In this document: positions 34,891-42,946 of the stretch, piece by piece | How the letters are laid out: the number at the start of each line of letters is the position of its first letter | Numbering within the stretch: the first letter of the stretch is position 1 | Assembly: GCA_964484185.1 (NCBI GenBank) | Contig: CAZAEQ010000021.1 | Span: 12,442-76,441, forward strand | Direction: 5' to 3' | DNA: 64,000 bases | From: F1-120-MAGs238 sp964484185 | Lineage (GTDB): Bacteria; Planctomycetota; Phycisphaerae; Phycisphaerales; UBA1924 | Translations under genes and position numbers: made by a program | Notes under the pieces: model-generated | Seen by the model: only the letters and a program-made list of their open reading frames with translations | Database searches by the model: none | Told to the model about the DNA's origin: nothing

Positions 34891-35261
34891 GCGGGCACCT
34901 CCTGAGTTCCCCTCACCAAGTTGGTGACCAGGCCGATGGCGCGGGCTGCCTGGACGACGCGTTCGAGTTGTTCAGATTCGGAAGCGAGCTGGCGCGAACC
35001 CTTAGTTGTGATGCGGTAGTACTTGCGATCGCGTGAGGTTTCGCCGGTTGCTTCTTTCCAGTAGCCTTCGATGAGGGCTTTGGCTTCGAGGTTGTAGAGC
35101 ATGGGGTAAAGGGTGGATTGCCCTAGGGCGAGGACGCCGCCGGATTGGCGGGAAAGGGCTTCGACGAGTTCGTAGCCGTACATGTCGGTACGGGAGAGGA
35201 GCTTGAGGACGGCGGCGGGACCTACGCCGCGGATCAGGTCAGAATCGAGTTTGCGGGGCAT
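34887..35261 (-). CDS. PadR family transcriptional regulator
   Basis: From ATG 35261, preceded by AAAGG, the product is 124 residues. The winged-helix PadR core is plain: L-K-L-L-S-R-T-D-M-Y-G-Y-E-L-V-E-A-L, then L-G-Q-S-T-L-Y-P-M-L-Y-N-L-E (recognition helix) and the wing D-R-K-Y-Y-R-I-T-T-K-G. It is a small dimeric repressor. The next gene begins inside its stop codon and encodes a HAAS-type membrane protein, the usual partner. A palindrome 23 bases upstream (35284-35304) is a likely operator, implying autoregulation. A start at 35285 inside the palindrome is possible but less likely. Confidence 0.92.
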   Translation of the reverse strand: MPRKLDSDLIRGVGPAAVLKLLSRTDMYGYELVEALSRQSGGVLALGQSTLYPMLYNLEAKALIEGYWKEATGETSRDRKYYRITTKGSRQLASESEQLERVVQAARAIGLVTNLVRGTQEVPA

Positions 35262-35283
35262 GGGTGGGCCTTTCTGTTGTCGC

Positions 35284-35304
35284 ATACTATGCGTTACGTA
35301 GTAT
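35284..35304. promoter_or_regulatory. Palindromic operator candidate for PadR
   Basis: ATACTA and TAGTAT flank nine bases, with partial symmetry continuing inward. A TATACT box on the reverse strand overlaps its far edge. It lies between padR and the divergent DUF2891 gene and could control both. Confidence 0.65.
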
Positions 35305-35357
35305 ACGGTTATTTGGGAGGATGGTTGCAGGGGTTGACGAGATTTTGAAGAAAATTG

Positions 35358-36428
35358 ATGAGCGTTTGGCGATTGCTAGCATCCTCGATGATTCACAGGC
35401 ATGCTGAGGAATTTGTTGATCACTTTGTCGCTGTGGTGCTGAGCCATATTGACAAGGAGTATCCAAATAAGCTGGATCATGTTTTGAATGATGCGACGGA
35501 ACTGCGGAGTCCGCGGTCGCTGCATCCGATTTTCTTTGGGTCGTTTGACTGGCATTCGAGCGTACATGGGCACTGGCTGTTGATTCGCGCGCTGCGGAGT
35601 TATCCAATGCTGGGGCATGCGGCGGAAGTGCGGGCACTTCTGGATGCGCGGTTCACGGCGGAGAATGTGAAGGCAGAAGTTGAGTATCTGGGCCGACCAA
35701 ACCGCGGGACGTTTGAGCGGACGTATGGGTGGGCGTGGCTTTTGAAGATGGCCGCGGAGCTGCGGATGGGATTGGCGGCGGGGGCGAAGGTGTCGGAAGA
35801 GACGCGGGCTGCGTTTGTGAAATGGGATGCAACGCTTGCGCCGCTGGTAGATGCGTTTGTGCAGCGGTTTCTCAAGTATCTTCCGAAGGCGACGTATCCG
35901 ATTCGAGTAGGAACGCATAACAACAGTGCGTTTGCACTGGCGTTGTCGATTGATTTTGCGCGGATTGATGGGAATGCTGCGCTGGTGAAAATGATTGAAG
36001 AGAAGGCCAAGGCCTGGTATTTGAAGGATGTGAATTATCCGGCTTGGGAGCCGGATGGGACTGATTTCATTTCGCCGGGTTTGATGGAGGCTGAGTGCAT
36101 GCGGCGGATGCTGCCGCGGGAAGAGTTTTTGGGCTGGCTTGAGAGGTTCTTTCCGAAGTTGGGCGCATCAGAGCCGGCGACATTGTTTGTGCCTGCGATG
36201 GTGAGTGACCGGACAGATGGCCAGATTACGCATCTGGATGGATTGAATTTAAGTCGGGCATGGTGCTGGCGATCGATTGCGAATGTATTGGCAGCGAGCG
36301 ATCCGCGGCGTGAAATCATGCAGGCAGCGCATAAAACACACTTGGACGAAGCTCTGCCGCATGTGACGGGGGATTACATGGGTGAGCACTGGTTGGCAAC
36401 GTTTGCGATGCTGGCGCTGACGGAGTGA
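35358..36428 (+). CDS. DUF2891 family protein
   Basis: The protein, about 356 residues, carries the DUF2891 signature: Y-P-N-K-L-D-H-V-L, R-S-P-R-S-L-H-P-I-F-F-G, F-D-W-H-S-S-V-H-G-H-W, T-F-E-R-T-Y-G-W-A-W-L-L-K and H-N-N-S-A-F-A-L-A-L. Many conserved His and Trp residues and an all-helical (alpha/alpha-barrel-like) pattern suggest a hydrolase-like fold, but no activity is established for the family that I know of. It has no signal peptide. TTG 35355, ATG 35358 and ATG 35388 (M-I-H-R-H-A-E-E-F) are all possible starts; the family's conserved part begins after the third. It is divergent from padR across the palindrome. Confidence 0.85.
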   Translation: MSVWRLLASSMIHRHAEEFVDHFVAVVLSHIDKEYPNKLDHVLNDATELRSPRSLHPIFFGSFDWHSSVHGHWLLIRALRSYPMLGHAAEVRALLDARFTAENVKAEVEYLGRPNRGTFERTYGWAWLLKMAAELRMGLAAGAKVSEETRAAFVKWDATLAPLVDAFVQRFLKYLPKATYPIRVGTHNNSAFALALSIDFARIDGNAALVKMIEEKAKAWYLKDVNYPAWEPDGTDFISPGLMEAECMRRMLPREEFLGWLERFFPKLGASEPATLFVPAMVSDRTDGQITHLDGLNLSRAWCWRSIANVLAASDPRREIMQAAHKTHLDEALPHVTGDYMGEHWLATFAMLALTE

Positions 36429-36449
36429 TTGTGCGGATGATGAGTTGTG

Positions 36450-37427
36450 TTATGGCTTGATAGCGGTGATATTCGCGCTGGTGACATAGTCGCCAATTTT
36501 CTCACCTTTGGGGAGCGACTCGACGATGCGCTTGTAGAGCGGGTCTTGCCAGTCCATCATGGCATCGACGTATCCGGACTTGCGCTCGATGTGCACATCT
36601 GTGAGACCAGCGGCGAGCGCCATTTGAACGATATCTGTTGCGAGGGCAGCGCCGGCGACACAACCAACCAGCGCTTCAACATCTGCTCGAACTGCGGGCG
36701 GCAGTGGTTTGAGCAGCACGAGGTCTGAGATTGCCGCGCGGCCACCGTGCTGCAATACGCGCGCGATTTCTTTCCAGACTGCGGACTGAATCGGAGAGAG
36801 ATTCAAGACGCAATTCGAGATGACGACATCGATGCTGTTATCTGCAACGGGAATGCTCTCGATTTCGCCGAGTCTGAATTCAACGTTGTTCAGGCCGGTT
36901 TGTTGTGTGTACGCAGGAATATTTGCGCGGGCCTTTGAGAGCATTGCCAGTGTCATGTCGACACCGATGACGCGGCCAGTTGCTCCCACTTTTGGTCCTG
37001 CAACGAAGCAGTCGAATCCGCCACCGGAGCCAAGGTCGAGGACTCGCTCACCGGGTTTGAGTGAAGCGAGCGCGGTTGGATTGCCGCAGGAAAGGCCCAT
37101 ATTGGCACCTTCGGGAGAGGCGGCGAGTTCTGACTTGGAATAGCCGATTGCGGCGGCGAGGTCCTGGGGCGTGAAAGCGGTGGGGCCGCAGCAGCCGCCG
37201 CCCGCGCTGGACTTGGATTCGGTTTTGGCGGATGTTCCGCAGCAGCCAGTCGATGGTGGACGTGTTTCAGTTTGAGCGGCGGTCCAGGAACCGGCTTCAG
37301 CGATTTTGGTGTATCCCTCGCGGACAGCGCTGCGCACTGAGTCTGCGCTGGGGGTTGAGGGTTTTCCGCCGCAGCAATCGGGTCCGCAGCATGGTTTTGT
37401 CGAGGCGTTGTTGTTCGAGTGTGTCAC
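36450..37427 (-). CDS. arsM: Arsenite S-adenosylmethionine methyltransferase
   Basis: ArsM methylates As(III) in the cytoplasm. The 325-residue protein has a Cys-rich N-terminus (PCCGPDCCGG, then GCCG and GGCCGPT). It continues with the ArsM motif A-A-I-G-Y-S, N-M-G-L-S-C-G-N-P and the SAM motif V-L-D-L-G-S-G-G-G-F-D, V-I-G-V-D-M-T, then V-I-S-N-C-V-L-N-L-S, whose Cys is one of the arsenic ligands, and L-V-G-C-V-A-G-A, which holds another. The extra CC motifs ahead of the domain are unusual and may help bind metalloid. It is the third gene of arsR-arsC-arsM on the reverse strand, starting about 35 bases after arsC. No arsenite efflux gene is nearby. Confidence 0.94.
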   Translation of the reverse strand: MTHSNNNASTKPCCGPDCCGGKPSTPSADSVRSAVREGYTKIAEAGSWTAAQTETRPPSTGCCGTSAKTESKSSAGGGCCGPTAFTPQDLAAAIGYSKSELAASPEGANMGLSCGNPTALASLKPGERVLDLGSGGGFDCFVAGPKVGATGRVIGVDMTLAMLSKARANIPAYTQQTGLNNVEFRLGEIESIPVADNSIDVVISNCVLNLSPIQSAVWKEIARVLQHGGRAAISDLVLLKPLPPAVRADVEALVGCVAGAALATDIVQMALAAGLTDVHIERKSGYVDAMMDWQDPLYKRIVESLPKGEKIGDYVTSANITAIKP

Positions 37428-37460
37428 GAGTGGTTCCTTTAAAAGATTTGATGTTTCTAA

Positions 37461-37904
37461 CTAGGTCGAGTGCAAAAGCGAGGGGAGTGTTTCTACAAAT
37501 GCATGAATCTGGTCGCGCACGCGGCGATATTCGGGCAAGGCTGCCTCGTCGTTGGACAAGTTCGCGGTGAGTTGCGGCGGGTCATCGAACGGCGCGTGAA
37601 TCACGCGGTGTGCGCCGGGGAGGATCGGGCACGATTGTCTTGCATTGTCGCAGACTGTAATGACGGCATCGAATTTTTCGGCGTTGAAATTGTCTGCCCG
37701 TTTGCAGGTGTTACTGAATATGTCAATGCCGATTTCCTTCATGACGGCGGCGGCACGAGGGTTGAGTATTCCGGGCCGCGTTCCAGCAGAGCGGGCGACA
37801 ATTGTGCCTGGCCAACGAGCGTTACAGAGTCCTTCTGCCATCTGACTGCGGCAGGAATTTGCGGTACACAGGAACAAGACGCGTTTGTTATTTGGATTTG
37901 CCAC
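37461..37904 (-). CDS. arsC: Arsenate reductase, thioredoxin-coupled LMW-PTP type
   Basis: From GTG 37904, with AGGAGG six bases upstream, the product is 147 residues. It has the phosphatase-like loop C-T-A-N-S-C-R-S (CX5R) near the N-terminus and the later Cys pair in V-C-D-N-A-R-Q-S-C-P. These three Cys form the relay that reduces As(V) to As(III) using thioredoxin. F-D-D-P-P at the C-terminal side gives the general-acid Asp. The frame is open further upstream, but that would run into arsR. The start lies inside the 3' end of arsR (17-base overlap), so the two are coupled. Confidence 0.95.
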   Translation of the reverse strand: MANPNNKRVLFLCTANSCRSQMAEGLCNARWPGTIVARSAGTRPGILNPRAAAVMKEIGIDIFSNTCKRADNFNAEKFDAVITVCDNARQSCPILPGAHRVIHAPFDDPPQLTANLSNDEAALPEYRRVRDQIHAFVETLPSLLHST

Positions 37905-38295
37905 AGGCCCCTCCTGTGCAATCGCATCCGCAGTCAGCGCAGCAGTCGGGGCCACAATCTTCGAGCGCTTCTGCGAGGGCCCGGAACATTGCGGCCATTT
38001 CTGTGAACTTGACGCGGTAGGAAACCGAGCGGCCAGTTTTGGAGCTTTCCAGAATGTCCGCATCGGCGAGTGCGGCCAAATGGCGAGAAACTACGGATAA
38101 ATCGACGGAACAGCACTGGGCGACTTCGTTGACAGCGCAGGCTCGGCCGCATTTGGCGACGCAGGCGAGCAGTTTGAGGCGGGTGGGGTCGGAGAGGGCT
38201 TTAAAGACTTCCGGGTTCAGGAGGCTATCGATTGGCCGCGAAACCTTGGCGGCGTGGGCTGGGCTGCGGGGACGACGTTTGTTTACTTGCACCAT
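37888..38295 (-). CDS. arsR: ArsR family metalloid-responsive repressor
   Basis: The 135-residue ArsR/SmtB protein shows V-F-K-A-L-S-D-P-T-R-L-K-L-L, the recognition helix D-L-S-V-V-S-R-H-L-A-A-L and a wing G-R-S-V-S-Y-R-V. Cys residues lie around the helix-turn-helix (C-G-R-A-C and A-Q-C-C), a plausible As(III) site. The C-terminal tail (D-C-C-A-D-C-G-C-D-C plus one more Cys) is strikingly Cys-rich and could be a second metalloid-binding site. It is the first gene of arsR-arsC-arsM. Its own promoter and an 8-base inverted repeat cover the start codon, so it should repress itself and release on arsenite. Confidence 0.93.
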   Translation of the reverse strand: MVQVNKRRPRSPAHAAKVSRPIDSLLNPEVFKALSDPTRLKLLACVAKCGRACAVNEVAQCCSVDLSVVSRHLAALADADILESSKTGRSVSYRVKFTEMAAMFRALAEALEDCGPDCCADCGCDCTGGACGKSK

Positions 38296-38329
38296 TATGC
38301 AAGTATATGAGGGAGGCCGCAGAAGTCAA
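38284..38329 (-). promoter_or_regulatory. ars promoter and operator, leaderless
   Basis: On the reverse strand, TTGACT (38324-38329), a 16-base spacer and TATACT (38302-38307) end six bases before the arsR ATG (38295). A perfect inverted repeat, TACTTGCA (38284-38291) and TGCAAGTA (38298-38305) with six bases between, overlaps both the -10 and the start codon. Bound ArsR would block initiation. Confidence 0.8.
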
Positions 38330-38362
38330 GAGCGGTGGATTCAGAGGCGTTTTCGAGTCAAA

Positions 38363-41020
38363 TCAACATCCCAGGCTGTAGGCATCGACGAAGTCGAGGT
38401 AATCGAAGAAGTCGATGACATTGTCGCCGTTGAAGTCTGCGTTGGGGGAGTTCAGCGAGTATGCATCGACAAAGTCGAGGTAATCGAAGAAGTCGGCCAC
38501 GCCATCGCAGTTGAAATCGCCAGCGCAGTAGGTGAGGTTGGCAACGGCGGAGGGGATTATGCCGCAGGTGGATGTGACCATGCAGTAGTACTGGCCCGCA
38601 TCCTGATCCTGGAAGTTTGAGATGGTGAGGGTGGGGGTTGTTGCGCCGGCGGCGACTGCGCCGCTTGGGAAAGTGCCGTTGCCAACGGGGACGTAGATCG
38701 GGAATGCGGGGACGTATCGCCACCACTGGTAGGACAGGGTGCCGTAGTCGCCGGGTGCGACTGTGACCGAGAGTGTGGTTGTTGTTCCGTGGTAGCAAAT
38801 CTGTTCGTCGCTGGGCTGGGCAGAAATTACAGGGTTTGCGTAGCCAAAGCGGTAGCGGGCGAAGTTGTTGGAGACTTCAGCGCCAGCAAAGTAGAACTGG
38901 CCGCCGACTGCAAGGTCGCCGTTGTTGAGCGTGGCGAGACTGAAGACCGCTCCGGAGTTGCCAACAAGGCCAGTCCCCAGGGGGGTCCAGCCTGAGCCGG
39001 TCCAGCGGGCGATGCAGTTAGCGGGAACTCCGCCGGCGGTTGTAAAGGTGCCTCCCGCGATGACGTCGCCATTGGTGCGGACGGCAAGGGCGTGCACAGA
39101 GGTATCGGTGCCGCTGCTGAGAGGGCTCCAAACTGCGCCGTTCCAGCTTGCAATGTTGTTATAAAAAGGTGCGCCACCGGCAGAATCGAATTGGCCGCCG
39201 ACGACGATGTCGCCGTTGGTTTTGAGAGCGAGGGCGTAGACGGGGCCATTGGTGCCGCCGCCAATTGGGCTCCAGGTTGCGCCGTTCCAGCGGGCCAGGT
39301 GAGGAGCGCTGATATTGAGCGCGCCGCCGACGTTGAGAAAATCGCCGCCGGCGATGAGATCGCCATTGGGAATGACAAGCAGGGCACGGACCGGGGCATC
39401 AACTCCGAGGTCGAGAGAGGACCAGGCAACGCCGTTCCAGCGCGCGACGTTGTAAGCGAAGCCGCCGCCTGCTTCGTAAAATTCACCGCCGGCGATGACA
39501 TCGCCATTAGTTTGTGTGACGATGGAAAAAACCTTTGGCGCAGGGTTAAAGAATGTGCCGATTCCAAGATTCATGTCAACGTAGCCGCTCCCGGTCCAAC
39601 GGGCGATGCGGCTGCGGGCATTGCCATCGGCGGCGGTGAATTCACCACCGACGATGAAGTCACCGTTTGGTCGCTGGGCGATGGCGCGAACAGTGGAGTT
39701 CATGCCTGTGCCTGAGGCGCCCCAGTTGGTGCCGTTGAAGCTGGCGATTCGACCAGCATTCAGAGGGCCAATGTGGGTGAAAGATCCGCCGACGAGGAGG
39801 TCGCCGCTTTGAGCTTTGAGCAGTCCGTTGACGGTTGAATACGGCGTAATTCCTGGAGAGATTGCGGACCAGATTGTGCCGTTCCACTGCGCGAAACACC
39901 AGGCTTCTGTGCCGCTGGCGATGGTGAAATAGCCACCAGCGAAGATGTTTCCGTTGGGCATATGGGCGAGTGTGTGGACTTGTTCGTTGAGGCCGCTGGA
40001 CATGGCGGACCAGGAACCATTGGGGCCAATGGAAGGGTTGTACAGAGCGACGCGCGAGGCGGGGAGGCCGCCGACATTCGAAAAGAAAGGTCCGCCAGCG
40101 ACGATGTTTCCGTTGGGAAGCGGGAGCACTGTTCGAACGGTGTCGTCAAGACCACTTGAGACTGCGCTCCAGGCAGTGCCGTTCCAGCGAGCGACGCGAT
40201 TGGCGTTTATGCCGCCAGCGAGGGTGAATGCGCCACCGGCGATGCAGTCGCCATTGGGAGCGGTGGCGAGGGCGTAGACGATGTTGTTCATTCCAGCGGG
40301 CCCCATGTTGAACCATTGGGTGCCATTCCAGCGCAGGACGAAGTTGTTAAAGGCACCTCCGGCGACGATGTCGTCGTTGTTCAAGATGGTGAGTGCGTAT
40401 ACCGAAGCGCCGAAGCCAGGGCCAATGGCAGACCAGGTTGAGCCGTTCCAGCGCGCGATGCGATTAGTGTTTGCTACGCCGCCTGCGCTGGTGAAATCGC
40501 CGCCGACGATGAGGTCGCCGTTGGTTGCGACTGCGAGTGCGTTGACTGTGCCGTTGGTGCCAGTGCCGAGAGAGACCCAGGAGTTGCCGTTTAAGCGAGC
40601 GACGTAGTCGAAGGAGGAGTTGGTGTTGATGGAAACAGAGCCGCCGACGTAGAGCGCGCCGGAAGGGGAGGCTGCAATTGCGTAGACGCGATAGGAAGCG
40701 ACATCGAGAACGAAGATGCCGTTGCCAACAGGCTCCCAGACTCCGGTGGTGGGATTCAACTGTGCGACGCCGTTTACTAAAGTGTTGCCGAGGTATGTGA
40801 AGCCGCCGGCGACAACGAGTCGGGGAAGCTGGGGACCCGCGCCATCGGGGTCCCAGATTGTGGATGCGAAGGGTGCGCCGTCGGCGGAGCCTGGAGCGCC
40901 GTCGCCGGGGAGCCAGCCAGAAACGCACTGGGCTTGGGTGAGTGCGGGTCGAGAGACCAGCGCACAAAGTGTGGCGATCAGAAGGCTCGCGAGCAAGGTT
41001 GGAGATTGGCGTGTAGTCAC
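38363..41020 (-). CDS. Secreted WNG-repeat protein with Ig-like and GC-type dockerin domains
   Basis: This 885-residue protein starts at GTG 41020 (AAGGAT upstream) with a signal peptide (L-L-A-S-L-L-I-A-T-L-C-A-L-V, cleavage near TQA-QC). About seventeen repeats of the form 'N-R-I-A-R-W-N-G-S-T-W-S-A-I-G' plus 'V-N-A-L-A-V-A-T-N-G-D-L-I-V-G-G-D-F-T' fill residues of about 40-730. An Ig-like domain follows (about 745-830; Y-Q-W-W-R-Y, D-A-G-Q-Y-Y-C-M-V), then two canonical dockerin repeats ending S-L-G-C. Overall plan equals the 714-3209 protein. The dockerin DNA itself is a near-perfect tandem repeat. It is likely a surface or extracellular beta-propeller protein; target unknown. Confidence 0.9.
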   Translation of the reverse strand: MTTRQSPTLLASLLIATLCALVSRPALTQAQCVSGWLPGDGAPGSADGAPFASTIWDPDGAGPQLPRLVVAGGFTYLGNTLVNGVAQLNPTTGVWEPVGNGIFVLDVASYRVYAIAASPSGALYVGGSVSINTNSSFDYVARLNGNSWVSLGTGTNGTVNALAVATNGDLIVGGDFTSAGGVANTNRIARWNGSTWSAIGPGFGASVYALTILNNDDIVAGGAFNNFVLRWNGTQWFNMGPAGMNNIVYALATAPNGDCIAGGAFTLAGGINANRVARWNGTAWSAVSSGLDDTVRTVLPLPNGNIVAGGPFFSNVGGLPASRVALYNPSIGPNGSWSAMSSGLNEQVHTLAHMPNGNIFAGGYFTIASGTEAWCFAQWNGTIWSAISPGITPYSTVNGLLKAQSGDLLVGGSFTHIGPLNAGRIASFNGTNWGASGTGMNSTVRAIAQRPNGDFIVGGEFTAADGNARSRIARWTGSGYVDMNLGIGTFFNPAPKVFSIVTQTNGDVIAGGEFYEAGGGFAYNVARWNGVAWSSLDLGVDAPVRALLVIPNGDLIAGGDFLNVGGALNISAPHLARWNGATWSPIGGGTNGPVYALALKTNGDIVVGGQFDSAGGAPFYNNIASWNGAVWSPLSSGTDTSVHALAVRTNGDVIAGGTFTTAGGVPANCIARWTGSGWTPLGTGLVGNSGAVFSLATLNNGDLAVGGQFYFAGAEVSNNFARYRFGYANPVISAQPSDEQICYHGTTTTLSVTVAPGDYGTLSYQWWRYVPAFPIYVPVGNGTFPSGAVAAGATTPTLTISNFQDQDAGQYYCMVTSTCGIIPSAVANLTYCAGDFNCDGVADFFDYLDFVDAYSLNSPNADFNGDNVIDFFDYLDFVDAYSLGC

Positions 41021-41326
41021 GGGTACAGATCCTTATATGAATGTTCGCGGCGTTTCCAATGCTTGTTCGGACGTTGACACGCTGAAGTGCCTGCCACTTG
41101 GAGATTCTGGCGGGACGAAGAGAAAAGTCGTATAACTTAGTAAGATCGACGGAAACGGACGGCAGGTGAGGTCGAACACATGGGCATGGTACAACATTTT
41201 GAGTGATTTACCAACCGCAATATGCGTCCTAGAAAATGGCGGGTTGGGGGACCAGGGGACCAGATGGATTACCTGGAGTGTTGGACCTTGTACGGCGAAT
41301 GAGACTCAAGCGAGGTAGACTCTTGT
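41021..41326. other. Intergenic region between divergent genes
   Basis: These 306 bases separate the secreted repeat protein from the large + strand cluster. No gene is supported. A TAGACT box ends five bases before ATG 41327 but lacks a good -35. GGGGGACCAGGGGACCAG (from 41256) is a short tandem repeat. The promoter of the 18-kb cluster should lie here. Confidence 0.4.
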
Positions 41327-42946
41327 ATGAGAGGTGATGGGGCGACACAAATCGTTCGAGTTGGGATGACCATTGGGCTGCTATTAGTAGTTGCGATGGT
41401 TGTAGTTGCGCCCATTGGGGCTGTTGTTGCATCAGCGGGGTGGGGGCCCAAGGCGGATACGAGCGGGACCATTGCGATCGGATGGAATCCGGTTTTGTTT
41501 GCAAAGACTTGCGGCTGGGCAGCATTGATCGCCGCAATCGCGACTCTGCTGGCGTTGCCTTGCGGCTGGTTTGCGGGGCGGCGGGGGCTTTGGGTTTCGG
41601 CGATTGCCTGTGTGTTGCTGTTGTTGCCAACGTACCTGGCATCGAGCGGGTGGGGATTGATTCGCGCGCCGGGGTCGATGGTGGGGGATTTATTGGAGCG
41701 GTTGACCGAGGGAGAGCGACGATGGATTCCGATTGCCGTGAACAGGGGACTTGCGATTGCGGGGCTGGCGATGTGGGCTACGCCGCTGGCGATGCTGGTT
41801 ATTGCTGGAAGCGTGAGGCGTGTGCCAGTTGCGGCAGAAGAGGCGTTGAAGCTTGAGGCATCGAGCTGGCTGCACGCGGCGATTGAGCGAATGAAGATGA
41901 TCAAGGGTGGGGTGGTGGGCGGATTTGTGCTGGTGTTGCTGGTGATGCTTGGCTCAGCGGTGCCGCTGCATTTGGCGCAGGTTGAAACTTACTCGACAAA
42001 GCTGTGGTTGATGCTGGATGAGTCGAGCCAGGGTGAGAAGTGGAAGGTCTGGGTGAGTGCTTGGCCGCTCTTTGCGGTGGCGGCGGGCGGTGGGCTGGTA
42101 TTGATGAGGCTGGCACGCGATGTGAGTGTTGAGGTGGTAGAAGGGGAGAGTCAGAAACGCGGCATCGGCTTCTGGTTGAGCATCGCGGTGGTGAGCCTTG
42201 GGGTGGCGGTGCCGCTGGTGAGCTTTGCGCTCAGTATTCATAGCTGGTCGAGTTTTGCAACGGTGTGGGCGACGAGTCGAGAGGCGGCGTGGACGAGTCT
42301 GTCGGTTGCGGGGGCGTGTGCGCTGGCAGGGCTGGTATTTGCAGCTTGGATCGCGTCGGGGCAGGTGGGGCGGAAGGGTCAGGTCGCCGCCATTGTTGGG
42401 TTTGGGGTCATGGCGCTGGTTCCGGGAGTCTTGGTGGGTGGGGCGGTTGCAGCGCTTTGGCGCGGTGGGCCACGCTGGGTGACCGATACTTGGGCGATCG
42501 TGGTTCTGGCACATATTGCACGATTTGGGGTCGTGGGAGTGCTTACGGGCGTTTTTGCGGCAAGATCGGAAACGGTTTCCGAACAAGAGATGAGACGGTT
42601 TGAAGGCGGGGACGGGTTCAAGGGTTGGGTAAGAGGTTGTTTGCCGTGGCAATGGGGCATTTTGGCCGCGGGCGGGCTTGCGATGGGGGCCTTGAGCTTT
42701 CAGGAGATCGAGGCGAGCATCATGGTGACGCCGCCGGGAGTGGAAAGTCTTGCGCGGGAGATGCTGCAACATCTTCATTTTGCGCGAACAGAGGAGTTGA
42801 GCGTGACGTCGGTGATGGTGGTTTCAATTGGGCTGGGAATTGCAGGCTTGGCGGCGGGGTTGGCGGTTTTGGGGCATCGCAGACACGGTCAGAATGTGCA
42901 ACGGGCACGCGAGGAAGTCGGTACCATGGATATCTCTGGTTCATGA
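41327..42946 (+). CDS. Binding-protein-dependent transport permease, fused two-domain
   Basis: The 539-residue inner-membrane protein has about 12 helices in two halves, like FbpB or ThiP permeases that fuse both membrane domains. The first half has the EAA-type coupling loop (V-A-A-E-E-A-L-K-L-E-A-S-S-W). The second half has a weaker one around R-R-F-E-G-G-D-G-F-K-G-W. Helices include M-T-I-G-L-L-L-V-V-A-M-V-V-V-A-P and I-G-F-W-L-S-I-A-V-V-S-L-G-V-A. Neither a matching ATPase nor a periplasmic binding protein of that family is beside it; instead the next gene is an NHL lipoprotein whose ATG overlaps its stop by four bases. The transported substrate is unknown. Confidence 0.78.
   Translation: MRGDGATQIVRVGMTIGLLLVVAMVVVAPIGAVVASAGWGPKADTSGTIAIGWNPVLFAKTCGWAALIAAIATLLALPCGWFAGRRGLWVSAIACVLLLLPTYLASSGWGLIRAPGSMVGDLLERLTEGERRWIPIAVNRGLAIAGLAMWATPLAMLVIAGSVRRVPVAAEEALKLEASSWLHAAIERMKMIKGGVVGGFVLVLLVMLGSAVPLHLAQVETYSTKLWLMLDESSQGEKWKVWVSAWPLFAVAAGGGLVLMRLARDVSVEVVEGESQKRGIGFWLSIAVVSLGVAVPLVSFALSIHSWSSFATVWATSREAAWTSLSVAGACALAGLVFAAWIASGQVGRKGQVAAIVGFGVMALVPGVLVGGAVAALWRGGPRWVTDTWAIVVLAHIARFGVVGVLTGVFAARSETVSEQEMRRFEGGDGFKGWVRGCLPWQWGILAAGGLAMGALSFQEIEASIMVTPPGVESLAREMLQHLHFARTEELSVTSVMVVSIGLGIAGLAAGLAVLGHRRHGQNVQRAREEVGTMDISGS

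Noticed and set aside
38390..38520. Short direct repeats resembling a CRISPR-like or minisatellite array
   Set aside because: They are the two coding repeats of the dockerin module (FFDYLDFVDAY). The same pattern occurs at 27361-27480 in another dockerin gene.
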